Program-made: the position numbers and the translations under genes
The notes under the pieces: generated by a model
Database searches by the model: none
What the model was told of the DNA's origin: nothing
The model's input: only the letters and a program-made list of their open reading frames with translations
Assembly: GCA_023429265.1 (NCBI GenBank)
Contig: JAEYVS010000018.1
Coordinates: 1-32,021 of the forward strand
Direction: 5' to 3'
DNA length: 32,021 nt
Origin: Bacteroidota bacterium
GTDB taxonomy: Bacteria > Bacteroidota > Ignavibacteria > Tepidaquicellales > Tepidaquicellaceae
Shown here: one piece after another, positions 15,689 to 24,174 of the stretch
Position numbering within the stretch: the stretch's first letter is position 1
Layout of the letters: each line of letters starts with the position of its first letter

Positions 15689-18142
15689 ATGAAAATAGTG
15701 ACTTCTTTTATTGTAGTAGGGCTCGTGTTGTTTTTAAATGGTATTGGATATTCTCAGACACAAACCGGCACCATATCCGGAAAAGTGATAGATAATACTA
15801 CCGGCGGAGGACTTGAAGGAGCTTCAGTGTCATTATACAGCGTTTCCGATTCGACTAATGTCTCAGGCGGAGCGATTACTGAAGCTGATGGTAATTTCGT
15901 AGTTGAAGATGTACCGTATGGAGAATACTATATAAGTGTAAATTTTATCGGCTATAATACTGCCGTTGTAAGAGGCATAATTCTATCGGCAGCGAATCCT
16001 TCAGCCACATTATCGGACATTCGTCTCAGATCCGGTGAAACCATTACTGAAGAAATCGTGGTAGAGGGCGAAAAGTCACCAGTACAGTTTACAGCCGAAA
16101 AGAAAATTTTTAATGTTGGGCAGGATGAAACAAATAAAGGCGGTACCGCTCTTGATGTTCTAAAGAACCTGCCTTCTGTTGACGTAGACCAGGATGGAAA
16201 TGTTAGCCTAAGGGGGAGTGATGGTGTAAGAATATTGATAAACGGCAGGGAGTTTGGTATGGATGGACCTAACCGCCCTGAAATATTACGTTCAATTCTA
16301 TCCGATAACATCGAATCCATTGAGCTGATTACAAACCCTTCAGCTAAATATAAAGCCGAAGGAGTTACCGGGATTATAAATATTATTACTAAGAAAACTG
16401 ATGACACCGGGTATAACGCAAATCTGAATCTTTCGGTAGGAACGGGGGATAAATACAACGGTGGCTTTAATGCTAACTGGCGTAGGGACAATATGAATGT
16501 TTTCCTTGATTACAGCTATGGTAACAGGCTCAGGACAGGTGAAAGGTCCAGTGAACGTGAGGTTTTTTTCAGCACTGATGCTCCATTCTTTAATAGCTAC
16601 AGCAATTCAAGGAACAGAGGCTTATCTCATTCAGTGCGCGGCGGATTAGATTTTACAATAGATAAGCTTAACTCTTTATCCATCATTAATTCATTCAGGA
16701 TAAGGGACCGTAATGATAATCAGACTCAGAATAATTTTGAGTATGACGCTAACCGCAATCTTGTAAGTCATTTCCTTTCTAATTCATTTGAAACAGATAA
16801 TAGCTTTGGATATGAGATCGGTATTAACTACCTGAAAAAATTTGCAGATCCAAAGCAGACGTTTACGGGAGAATTTTCTTTTGAGTATGATACTGATAAT
16901 GAAGAAGAAAATACTACCGAAGAGAGTGTTTTCCCTTCAAACCCCCAGCCAAACCTTTCACGGCAGTACAGCAAAGAAAAAGAATATGAGGGAAATCTCA
17001 GGCTCGATTATCTGCACCCGCTCGGTGAGGACAGCAAGTTCGAATTCGGATACGAAGGAGAGCTTTCTAATGAGAATAATGATAATAGGTACGAAGTCTT
17101 TGATTACGGTACAAACCAGTACAATAACGATACCACAAGGACGAATATTTTTAATTTAAGGAATAACATACATTCGGCATATGCCCTCCTTAATAGTGGC
17201 TTCGGTGATAATTTCACTTACCAGATCGGGCTAAGGACGGAATATACAAACTATGTCGGTGAGCTAGAGCTTACCGGGGTTGAGTTTGATAAAAATTTCA
17301 TAGACCTTTTCCCGAGTGTCAGTCTCGCGCAGAAGCTCGGTAAAGAGGAGGAGCTGCAATTCAGTTACAGCAGAAGGATTAGACGGCCAAGGTCCTGGAG
17401 CCTGAACCCATTCCAGAGATTCAGTGGTGAAAACGACAGGAATATATTCGCCGGTAATCCGAACCTTAACCCGGAGTTTACTAATTCATTCGAGTTGAGC
17501 TTCGTTAAGTTCTTCTCCAATACGTCCATCGTACCGGTGTTATTCTATAGAAGGACCTCGGATGCTATAACGCGTACAACTGAATTCATAGACAGCATAA
17601 CCACATTGACCACGTTTGCGAATACACAGACTGAACAAAGCTATGGTGCGGAGCTTATGGTAAATTCACGCATAACCGATTGGCTCTCATTCAATGGTAA
17701 TATCAGTTATTTCAAAATGGTTGTGGACGCTAATAACATCCAGGCAGGTCTGACGAATGAGAATAATTCATTCAGAGGCAGGGGAGCGCTTAACCTTAGA
17801 CTACCGGATCTCTTTAATCTGTCCGTCAGTTACTTCTATTCCGGAACAAGGACAACACCGCAGGGAAAAGTAGACCCATTCCAGTCTCTGGATGCGGCTA
17901 TCTCAAAAGATTTCTGGGACGGCAGGGCAACCCTGGGATTGAGATTCAGCGACATATTCGGCTCGTCTAAGTTTAATGTGCTTATCACAGATCCCGAGTA
18001 CAGGCAGTCCATTACCGGTATCAGGGACTCGCAGTCAGCTAATCTTAACTTTACGCTTCGCTTCGGTGACATTGGCAAGGACAAGAAAAAACGACCTGAT
18101 AATAACCAGCCGGATGACGAAGGCGGCGACTTCGATTACTAG
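15689..18142 (+). CDS. TonB-dependent-receptor-like outer-membrane protein (paralogue 2)
   Basis: An 817-residue protein with the same order of parts as paralogue 1. Signal peptide to about residue 23 (IGYSQ). Carboxypeptidase-regulatory-like domain at residues about 27-115 (GTISGKVIDNTTGGGLEGAS, VEDVPYGEYYISVNFIGY). Plug at about 138-240 (GGTALDVLKNLPSVDVDQDG, SLRGSDGVRILINGREF, GITNIITKK-type end read as GIINIITKKTD). A long beta-barrel follows, and a polar, acidic tail (KKKRPDNNQPDDEGG) comes after the last strand NFTLRFG. Shared stretches include ELQFSYSRRI.RPR and NIF.GNP.L.PE. The two are probably products of an older duplication that now handle different ligands. It is followed by a REP-like palindrome and a terminator. 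Confidence 0.92.
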   Translation: MKIVTSFIVVGLVLFLNGIGYSQTQTGTISGKVIDNTTGGGLEGASVSLYSVSDSTNVSGGAITEADGNFVVEDVPYGEYYISVNFIGYNTAVVRGIILSAANPSATLSDIRLRSGETITEEIVVEGEKSPVQFTAEKKIFNVGQDETNKGGTALDVLKNLPSVDVDQDGNVSLRGSDGVRILINGREFGMDGPNRPEILRSILSDNIESIELITNPSAKYKAEGVTGIINIITKKTDDTGYNANLNLSVGTGDKYNGGFNANWRRDNMNVFLDYSYGNRLRTGERSSEREVFFSTDAPFFNSYSNSRNRGLSHSVRGGLDFTIDKLNSLSIINSFRIRDRNDNQTQNNFEYDANRNLVSHFLSNSFETDNSFGYEIGINYLKKFADPKQTFTGEFSFEYDTDNEEENTTEESVFPSNPQPNLSRQYSKEKEYEGNLRLDYLHPLGEDSKFEFGYEGELSNENNDNRYEVFDYGTNQYNNDTTRTNIFNLRNNIHSAYALLNSGFGDNFTYQIGLRTEYTNYVGELELTGVEFDKNFIDLFPSVSLAQKLGKEEELQFSYSRRIRRPRSWSLNPFQRFSGENDRNIFAGNPNLNPEFTNSFELSFVKFFSNTSIVPVLFYRRTSDAITRTTEFIDSITTLTTFANTQTEQSYGAELMVNSRITDWLSFNGNISYFKMVVDANNIQAGLTNENNSFRGRGALNLRLPDLFNLSVSYFYSGTRTTPQGKVDPFQSLDAAISKDFWDGRATLGLRFSDIFGSSKFNVLITDPEYRQSITGIRDSQSANLNFTLRFGDIGKDKKKRPDNNQPDDEGGDFDY

Positions 18143-18148
18143 TATTCT

Positions 18149-18174
18149 CGTTCCCAAATTCCGATTTGGGAACG
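18149..18174. repeat. REP-like perfect palindrome
   Basis: The arms CGTTCCCAAAT and ATTTGGGAACG are perfectly complementary around a TCCG loop, starting 7 bp after the receptor stop and with no U-run. It resembles the widespread GTTCCCA...TGGGAAC extragenic palindromes thought to be moved by REP-associated transposases. Only one copy is visible here. Confidence 0.6.
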
Positions 18175-18196
18175 CAAATTGTAAACCCAAATATTT

Positions 18197-18230
18197 AAGC
18201 CATTCTGTAGTACACAGGATGGCTTTTTTA
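18197..18230 (+). terminator. Terminator after receptor paralogue 2
   Basis: The stem AGCCATTCTGT/ACAGGATGGCT with one G-T pair, loop AGTAC and a run of T lies about 55 bp after the receptor stop. Confidence 0.92.
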
Positions 18231-18278
18231 TTTTATACAGAGTGAGTTATATTTAGGATAATCTAAAAAATTATCGTT

Positions 18279-19187
18279 ATGACCAATAACACCTTCCCGC
18301 CGCTCCCTCTAAAAGAATGGGAGAAAACAAAAGACACATTGCATCTTTACCTGCAAATTGTAGGAAAAATACGTCTCGCGCTCGCCCCGCGTAAGAACCA
18401 TTGGTGGTTCATAACCCTATATGTTACATCGCGTGGTCTCGAGACATCGCCAATTCCATATAATGATTTCACATTCGACATAAATTTCGACTTTGTTGAC
18501 CATAAACTCATTGTATCCACATCCAATGGTGAATCAAGTTCATTCCCTCTTGAGGACGGTCTGTCAGTAGCTAAATTTTATAAAAACCTGTTCGATATCC
18601 TCCACGAGTATGGCATTGACATATCCATCCTCGCCAAACCATACGACAATAAAAGCACTGAACCTTTTGCCACTGATAATTCCCACGCCTCTTATGATAA
18701 AGACTATGTTAACCGCTTCTGGCGTATTCTTGTTCAGGTTGACAGCATATTTAAAGAGTTCAGCGGCCGCTTCACAGGAAAGATCAGCCCCGTCCAGATT
18801 TTCTGGCACAGCTTTGATTTGGCGGTGAACCGCTTCTCCGGTAAACCCGCTCCGATGAATGGCGGAAGGCTTTCCGACCGTGAAGCTTATTCTCATGAGG
18901 TCATCAGCTCCGGGTTCTGGGCAGGTGACGATAAAATGCCCGAGGCAGCATTCTATTCCTACACTTATCCTTCCCCTGATGGTCTTGATAAAGAGTCGAT
19001 TTCTCCACCCGAAGCCTTCTGGGTGGATTCAAACGGCAGCCCGATGGCGATATTAAAGTATGAGGATATGAGAAATGCAGAGAATCCGCGGGCTGCATTG
19101 CTCGAGTTCCTCGAGAGCACTTATCAGGCAGGCGCAAAGCTTGCAGGTTGGGATATTGAAGGATTTACCGTACGCCCGCTAAGATAA
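18279..19187 (+). CDS. DUF5996 family protein
   Basis: A 302-residue cytosolic protein that matches DUF5996 over its full length: KDTLHLYLQIVGKIRLALAP, NHWWFITLYVTSRGL, SPIPYNDFTFDINFDFVDHK, SYDKDYVNRFWRILVQVDSI, GKISPVQIFWHSFDLAVNRF, EAYSHEVISSGFWAGDDKMP and AAFYSYTYPSPDGL. The many conserved Trp, His and Glu residues suggest an active or ligand-binding site, but no biochemical role is established to my knowledge. No Shine-Dalgarno is seen. The gene is flanked by terminators, so it is probably monocistronic. Confidence 0.93.
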   Translation: MTNNTFPPLPLKEWEKTKDTLHLYLQIVGKIRLALAPRKNHWWFITLYVTSRGLETSPIPYNDFTFDINFDFVDHKLIVSTSNGESSSFPLEDGLSVAKFYKNLFDILHEYGIDISILAKPYDNKSTEPFATDNSHASYDKDYVNRFWRILVQVDSIFKEFSGRFTGKISPVQIFWHSFDLAVNRFSGKPAPMNGGRLSDREAYSHEVISSGFWAGDDKMPEAAFYSYTYPSPDGLDKESISPPEAFWVDSNGSPMAILKYEDMRNAENPRAALLEFLESTYQAGAKLAGWDIEGFTVRPLR

Positions 19188-19251
19188 GATTTTTTCAGAA
19201 AAATCATAAAAAATTGGAATTTTAGTCATATTTAATTAAGATTTTTTAAGT

Positions 19252-19259
19252 TACTTTTG
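19252..19259 (+). promoter_or_regulatory. Candidate -7 box TACTTTTG
   Basis: A TAnnTTTG match about 65 bp before the HAD hydrolase start and just upstream of the hairpin at 19275-19300. No -33 TTTG at the right spacing was seen. Confidence 0.3.
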
Positions 19260-19274
19260 TATGGTTAGGGTCAC

Positions 19275-19304
19275 CCGGGGGTTTACGCCGCCCGGTTTTT
19301 TTTT
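19275..19304 (+). terminator. Terminator-like hairpin upstream of the HAD gene
   Basis: CCGGG/CCCGG with an inner GG/CC pair and one bulge is followed by nine Ts. It can end transcription from the DUF5996 gene, but because a promoter-like box lies between that gene and the hairpin it might instead act as an attenuator for the HAD gene. Confidence 0.7.
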
Positions 19305-19324
19305 AATAAATAAGTCCCGTGTAA

Positions 19325-20173
19325 GTGAAGTTAGAATTAGAACAGCTCAAAAAGAAGATTAAAAACGTAAAGCTCATTGTCTCGGACATTGATGGCACCC
19401 TTCTGGACAGTGAAGGAAAGATAGGGGAGCTTACAGCGGAAATGATTACGAAGCTTTCCGCGAAGGGATTAATGTTCTCTTTTGCTACACAGAGGGTTTA
19501 CCCATCCATTCTACCCTTTGCCGAAGTACTGAATATTAACGCTCCTCTAATCTGTATGAATGGAGCGCTCATTTCCGACATAAAAGGAAATCCCATTTAC
19601 AAATCCCCCATAAAACCTAATAAGGTAAGGCAGGCAATTGAGCTTGCGAATAAATACTTTCTTCGAATAGCCCTCTGCCGCACAAACGAAATAATCTATA
19701 CCGACCAAAACTCCGTCATAAAAGATTTCCTAGCACGCCGCGGAGCAAATTATGTCAAAGTAGATTCTTATGATGATTTCACAGATGATGTGCTTGAGAT
19801 AATTATCAGCGGCGACAATAAACAGTCCATAAAAAAAGTACAGTCGAAGCTCAACTTTCCGTTCAAATTTCACATAAACGCGCAGTATTTCCGCTCCAGG
19901 TCGATGAATAATGTTTATCACCTCGAAATAATGAGATCTCACGTTGACAAAAAGCAGGGCCTTAAGCTCCTTACCAGGCATCTGGGAATTAAGAAAAGCG
20001 AACTAATGGTAATGGGTGACTGGTACAATGACCGGAAGCTATTTGATTTCGGAGGAATAAATATTGCCCTCGAAAATGCTGTCCCCGAACTGAAACACCG
20101 AGCCGACTACATCACCTCAAAGTCCAATAATGATGACGGTGTGGGAGAATTCCTCAAACTCGTCTATTCCTAA
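19325..20173 (+). CDS. HAD superfamily (Cof/HAD-IIB type) phosphatase
   Basis: A 282-residue cytosolic enzyme, probably starting at GTG 19325. Motif I is D21-I-D23-GTLLDS, motif II has T54 in SFATQR (the usual text is TGR), and motif III Lys is K210. Motif IV is G-D232-WYN-D236, where the usual text is GDGxND. Between motifs II and III is the HAD-IIB cap domain, and the family dephosphorylates small phospho-metabolites such as sugar phosphates or flavin/pyridoxal phosphates. The substrate cannot be predicted. It lies 72 bp before the methyltransferase gene. The unusual GTG start is shared with the next gene. Confidence 0.9.
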   Translation: MKLELEQLKKKIKNVKLIVSDIDGTLLDSEGKIGELTAEMITKLSAKGLMFSFATQRVYPSILPFAEVLNINAPLICMNGALISDIKGNPIYKSPIKPNKVRQAIELANKYFLRIALCRTNEIIYTDQNSVIKDFLARRGANYVKVDSYDDFTDDVLEIIISGDNKQSIKKVQSKLNFPFKFHINAQYFRSRSMNNVYHLEIMRSHVDKKQGLKLLTRHLGIKKSELMVMGDWYNDRKLFDFGGINIALENAVPELKHRADYITSKSNNDDGVGEFLKLVYS

Positions 20174-20245
20174 TTCCCTTTATCCTTAATTTTCCGATAA
20201 ATTTTTAATAATTTACACTTTATTAATCTGTTATAATTATTTTTT

Positions 20246-20956
20246 GTGGCTCAATACGATTTTCTGGCAAAGTTTTATGATGACGTAATCGGAAGGAATG
20301 GGATGCCTGACCGGCGTATAGTTTCATTAACAAGGAAATACGCAAAAAATGCCGAAAATGTTCTTGAATTAGGCTGTGGAACTGCAAGCAATCTCCTCGC
20401 GCTCTCTAAATATTATGGTGTTTCAGGCATTGACAGGTCTCCTGAAATGCTCAAAATCGCAAAAGCTAAATTACCCGGGGCATCTTTCGTGCAGGGTGAT
20501 ATTACCGGGTTTTCTTCCGAAGAAAAATTCGGCTGCATAATATGTATGTATGATACTGTAAATCACCTCACGGAATTCGCTCATTGGAAGCAGCTCTTTA
20601 AGAATGTAAGTATTCATCTGACAGATGACGGAATTTTCATTTTTGATATTAATACTCTCGATAAGCTTGATTATATGGCTGAGAATGACTTGTTTGCCCA
20701 TCAGTTCGGTGATAATTATCTCTTAATGGATGTAACGAAAGTTAGTTCACACCTTTACAGTTGGGATGCAAAGATATTTGAAAAGTTAGGCGATAAATAT
20801 GTTATGCATAATGAGGTGTTCCTTGAAGCGGGATTTAAGCAGGAAAAGATTTTAAAGGAGCTTGAGAAAAATTTTGAATTGCTGGAGATAATTGAGGAAT
20901 TTGAAGGAAATGATGTGCCTTTCCGTACTTACTTTATTTGCAAAAAATTAAATTAA
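20246..20956 (+). CDS. Class I SAM-dependent methyltransferase
   Basis: A 236-residue protein starting at GTG. Motif I is VLELGCGTASNLLAL (residues about 39-53), followed by GIDRSPEMLKIAKAKL (acidic ribose-binding residue D in GID), VQGDITGF, and CMYDTVNHL in the motif IV position. The rest (IFIFDINTLDKLDYM) matches small-molecule methyltransferases of the methyltransf_25/11 kind. The acceptor is unknown. The stop is 8 bp from the start of the formimidoyltransferase-cyclodeaminase gene, so the two are probably co-transcribed, though no shared pathway is obvious. Confidence 0.88.
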   Translation: MAQYDFLAKFYDDVIGRNGMPDRRIVSLTRKYAKNAENVLELGCGTASNLLALSKYYGVSGIDRSPEMLKIAKAKLPGASFVQGDITGFSSEEKFGCIICMYDTVNHLTEFAHWKQLFKNVSIHLTDDGIFIFDINTLDKLDYMAENDLFAHQFGDNYLLMDVTKVSSHLYSWDAKIFEKLGDKYVMHNEVFLEAGFKQEKILKELEKNFELLEIIEEFEGNDVPFRTYFICKKLN

Positions 20957-20964
20957 GTTCATAT

Positions 20965-22596
20965 ATGAGAAAAATTGTAGAATGTGTACCTAATATCTCC
21001 GAAGGCAGAGACCAATCAATCATAGATACCTGCGCGGATGCCGTCCGGAAAGTAGAAGGAGTTACACTCCTCGATGTGGATCCGGGAAAATCGACTAACC
21101 GAACCGTATTTACGTTCGTAGGTGACCCCGATGCCGTGGTTGAAGCCGCGATTCAGTTCACAAAAGTCGCTAAAGAGCTCATTGATATGTCAAAGCATCA
21201 CGGTGGACATCCCCGTATGGGTGCCGTCGATGTTGTACCGTTCGTTCCCGTGGCTAATGTCACAATGGAGGAGTGCGTCGATTGCGCAAAAAGGTACGCC
21301 AAACGTGCCGCGGAGGAATTAAACATCCCCATCTATCTCTATGAAGAGGCATCAGATAATCCTAAACGTAAAACTTTAAGCCAGATAAGAGCAGGTGAAT
21401 ATGAAGCCATCAAAGACAAAATAGTTAAGCCCGAATGGAAGCCCGACTTCGGTCCCGCTGAATTCATCCCTAAATACGGGGCGACCGCGGCAGGCGCAAG
21501 ATTTTTCCTCATAGCATATAATGTAAATATCCTGGGTACCCGCAACCAGGCGTTCAGAATAGCGTTCAATATCCGCGAGCAGGGCAGGGGACCCGATCAG
21601 CCGGGAAGACTCAAAGCTGTCAAAGCCATTGGCTGGGACGTAGAGGAATATGGTATGGCGCAGGTTACCATAAATCTCGACAATTACAAAATAACACCGC
21701 CTCACATAGCATTCGAGGAGTGTAAAAAAGATGCAAAAGAATTAAATGTAGGAGTTTGCGGCAGTGAGCTCGTAGGGCTCATACCATTGGAAGCGATGCT
21801 TATGGCGGCTGATTATTACATTGAGCAGGAAAATCTGTTCATCATCGATGAGAGTCAGAAAATAAAGCTCGTCATCGACCGGCTCGGTCTTTCATCCGTT
21901 TCCCCGTTTATCCCTGAAAAGCGGATCATTGAGTATATGATACAGGAGCAGAAAAACGAGCCGCTTGCTTCTTCTACGGTCAGGCAGTTTGTTGAGGAAG
22001 TAGGGTCACGTTCATCCGCTCCCGGCGGAGGAAGTGTCTCTGCCCTCATTGCATCACTCGGTGCCGGTCTCAGTGTTATGGTAGCCTGGCTTACTTATGG
22101 TGTAAGGAAATACGAACAGCACGACCCCGTTATGAGAAAGGTTATCGAACCGCTCGATAAAAAAATGCGCGAACTCATTCCGATGATCGATGCTGATACC
22201 GATGCATTTAATGATTATATGAACGCGATGAAAATGCCTAAAAACTCAGACGAAGAGAAAAAGCTCCGTAATGAGAAAATGCAGGAAGGTCTAAAAAAAG
22301 CCATTGACGTGCCCCTCTCTGTTATGAGAAAAGCAGATGAATGTTGGGAATATGTCATCGAAGTAGCTAAGTACGGGAATATGAACTCCAAAAGTGACCT
22401 TCAGGTAGGAGCAAAGTCACTGGAAACAGGCATTTGGGGAGCTTTCAAGAATGTTGAAATAAATATGCCGGGTATCGAAGATGAAGATTATAAACAAAAT
22501 GTACTTAAAGAAGGACTGGATATTTTAGGCAGAGCTAAGCAAAATGTAGAGGAAGTTTGCAAAATGCTTGACGAGCGCCAGGCAAAAGAAGACTAA
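20965..22596 (+). CDS. ftcD: Bifunctional glutamate formimidoyltransferase / formimidoyl-THF cyclodeaminase
   Basis: A 543-residue protein from ATG 20965; a TTG at 20938 would add nine residues but lies inside the methyltransferase gene and is less likely. The N-terminal half is formimidoyltransferase: RKIVECVPNISEGRD, then DVDPGKSTNRTVFTFVG and SKHHGGHPRMGAVDVVPFVP with H82 at the position of the catalytic His in the mammalian enzyme. The C-terminal half from about residue 340 is cyclodeaminase: VRQFVEEVGSRSSAPGGGSVSALIASLGAGL and a long helical region. It transfers the formimino group from formiminoglutamate to tetrahydrofolate and releases ammonia, linking histidine breakdown to one-carbon metabolism. 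Length matches the fused mammalian enzyme. No other histidine-degradation gene is visible. Confidence 0.96.
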   Translation: MRKIVECVPNISEGRDQSIIDTCADAVRKVEGVTLLDVDPGKSTNRTVFTFVGDPDAVVEAAIQFTKVAKELIDMSKHHGGHPRMGAVDVVPFVPVANVTMEECVDCAKRYAKRAAEELNIPIYLYEEASDNPKRKTLSQIRAGEYEAIKDKIVKPEWKPDFGPAEFIPKYGATAAGARFFLIAYNVNILGTRNQAFRIAFNIREQGRGPDQPGRLKAVKAIGWDVEEYGMAQVTINLDNYKITPPHIAFEECKKDAKELNVGVCGSELVGLIPLEAMLMAADYYIEQENLFIIDESQKIKLVIDRLGLSSVSPFIPEKRIIEYMIQEQKNEPLASSTVRQFVEEVGSRSSAPGGGSVSALIASLGAGLSVMVAWLTYGVRKYEQHDPVMRKVIEPLDKKMRELIPMIDADTDAFNDYMNAMKMPKNSDEEKKLRNEKMQEGLKKAIDVPLSVMRKADECWEYVIEVAKYGNMNSKSDLQVGAKSLETGIWGAFKNVEINMPGIEDEDYKQNVLKEGLDILGRAKQNVEEVCKMLDERQAKED

Positions 22597-22600
22597 TAAT

Positions 22601-23239
22601 TTAAGCCAACGTAAAAAACTCCTCTCCGCCATTGACTACGTGGCGTATCACCTCGGCTTTCACCAGGTTTACCAGCGTGCGGCTCGCGCGCCTTTCCGAT
22701 ATGTTCACCAGTTTCTTAAACCCCTTCACCGTGATCTTTTCATTCTCATTCAGAAATTTAAATAATGCTTTCTCGTTATCTCCGTAGGTTAGCGTGAGCG
22801 GATTAGCGTTATTCGAGTTTCTGAGAATGCTCTCCGTCTCTTTCGACGCCATTATGCTCTTGTCATTTGAACGGATGTAAACTTTCGGAGGGGTGTCTTT
22901 ATCGTCGGTGATGAGCTTGTGAGGCTTGTGGTTGCTCTCGGGAATGTAAACCACTACCACGTCCACTCGCTTAATGAAAACTATTTCAAGGAAGAATTCT
23001 ATTTCCGGCTCGCAGTAAAATTTTGCTGCTGTATTGATGAGTTCTATCTCGGATTTTTCGCTCTCCACGCCGATGATCGTACGGTCATCATCTACTCCGA
23101 ATAGTATGTACCCGCCGTTGGAGTTGGCGAATGCGATCATTTCCTTTGCGATCTTCTCGGGCGATGAAAATTTACGCTTAAATTCCACGTTGGAATTTTC
23201 ACCTTCCTCGATCAATTCGTAAAGTTCTACCAGGTACAT
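22601..23239 (-). CDS. AlbA_2 (Schlafen-like) domain protein with C-terminal winged helix
   Basis: A 212-residue protein. Residues about 10-125 are the AlbA_2 domain: EEGENSNVEFKRKF, EKIAKEMIAFANSNGGYILFGVDDDRTIIGV and YIPESNHKPHKL. The C-terminus (TYGDNEKALFKFLNENEKIT, ISERRASRTLVNLVKAEVIR) has the look of a winged helix. Such proteins are usually described as nucleic-acid binding or putative transcriptional regulators. It is convergent with ftcD, 4 bp from its stop, and may be co-transcribed after ruvX with an 83-bp gap. The target is unknown. Confidence 0.85.
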   Translation of the reverse strand: MYLVELYELIEEGENSNVEFKRKFSSPEKIAKEMIAFANSNGGYILFGVDDDRTIIGVESEKSEIELINTAAKFYCEPEIEFFLEIVFIKRVDVVVVYIPESNHKPHKLITDDKDTPPKVYIRSNDKSIMASKETESILRNSNNANPLTLTYGDNEKALFKFLNENEKITVKGFKKLVNISERRASRTLVNLVKAEVIRHVVNGGEEFFTLA

Positions 23240-23322
23240 GGGAGCGTATAATTATATGAAATAACTTATGATAAGAACCTGTCTCAGTCAAATAACTTAA
23301 ACCCGTTTCCCAGCTAAAAAAT

Positions 23323-23772
23323 TCAATTGCCGGGGAAGTTCTTCCTTTTGTCCAGAAAATCCTGTAATATAATTTGTGCTGATATGGAATCGATAAGACC
23401 TTTGTCGCGCCGCTTGCTTTTTTTCAACCCGGAAGATAACATATTCTCCCGGGCTAATCTGCTTGACAATCTTTCGTCAAAGTATTCGATGTCTGTCTCT
23501 TTCGAATGCTTAGCGAGCAGCTTTTCTAACTTTTCCTTAAATTCCTCTACTTTTAATGTGACCTCGGTCTTTTCTGACTTGAGGTCCAATGGATATCCTA
23601 ATATTATCTTTTCGATGTTCTCTGTATCTATCATCGAAAGCAGGGTACCCTCTAAACCGGAATCATTACCCAGCACCCCTCTGGAAAAAGAATAACTCTT
23701 ACTCTCATCGCTAACGGCAACACCGATGCGCTTTTCGCCGTAATCCAGGCATAAATATCTGGTGTTACTCAA
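23323..23772 (-). CDS. ruvX: RuvX/YqgF family putative Holliday-junction resolvase / pre-16S rRNA nuclease
   Basis: A 149-residue protein with the RNase H-like core: LCLDYGEKRIGVAVSDE (D10), then IILGYPLDL, YFDERLSSRLARENML (E100) and D128 in GLIDSISAQIILQDFL. The family is widely conserved and takes part in 16S rRNA 5'-end maturation, with the Holliday-junction resolvase name kept for historical reasons. It is the third gene in the pgsA-HU-ruvX group, 45 bp after the HU gene. Normal length and all acidic positions are present. Confidence 0.94.
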   Translation of the reverse strand: MSNTRYLCLDYGEKRIGVAVSDESKSYSFSRGVLGNDSGLEGTLLSMIDTENIEKIILGYPLDLKSEKTEVTLKVEEFKEKLEKLLAKHSKETDIEYFDERLSSRLARENMLSSGLKKSKRRDKGLIDSISAQIILQDFLDKRKNFPGN

Positions 23773-23817
23773 TTTGTTAACGCTTATTGGGAAAAATTGT
23801 AAACTTTCTCGATCTGC

Positions 23818-24174
23818 TTATATTTGGTTTTTCAAGAATGTTTTAAGGATCTTTCCGGGTTTAAAGTGCATTTTCCTTCTGCCGGGTACATACACAAATT
23901 CACCTGTCTTCAGGTTTCTTGCTTTCGGCTTCGGTTTGGTCTTTTTCACTTCAAATACGCCAAAGTCTCTGATTTCGATCCTGACAGTTGGCTCTGCTGT
24001 CATTATCAGCTCCCTCAGGGACTCGAAAAGTGAATCTACGATGAGCTTTTTGGTAATTCTCTTACCGGCAAGCTTTTCCTCGATCTTGTTTTCTACGTCT
24101 TTCCTGGTGAGAGTTTTTACCCTTTCACGTTTCCTGGTCACAGGAAGGGTCTGCTCATTAAGGTTAGCATCCAT
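23818..24174 (-). CDS. HU/IHF family DNA-binding protein with N-terminal extension
   Basis: A 118-residue protein. Residues about 22-114 are the HU/IHF fold: LTRKDVENKIEEKLAGKRIT, IVDSLFESLRELI, VRIEIRDFGVFEVKKTKPKP and GRRKMHFKPGKILK. The beta-arm stretch ARNLKTGEFVYVPG contains the NxKTG type motif used to bend DNA. The first about 20 residues (MDANLNEQTLPVTRKRERVK) are a basic extension not seen in classical 90-residue HU. Its ATG lies 11 bp inside pgsA, so it is probably translated by coupling. It should be a nucleoid or architectural protein. Confidence 0.93.
   Translation of the reverse strand: MDANLNEQTLPVTRKRERVKTLTRKDVENKIEEKLAGKRITKKLIVDSLFESLRELIMTAEPTVRIEIRDFGVFEVKKTKPKPKARNLKTGEFVYVPGRRKMHFKPGKILKTFLKNQI

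Noticed and set aside
20938..20964. A TTG start for the formimidoyltransferase-cyclodeaminase
   Set aside because: It lies inside the methyltransferase gene; the conserved family start MRKIVECVPN begins at 20965.
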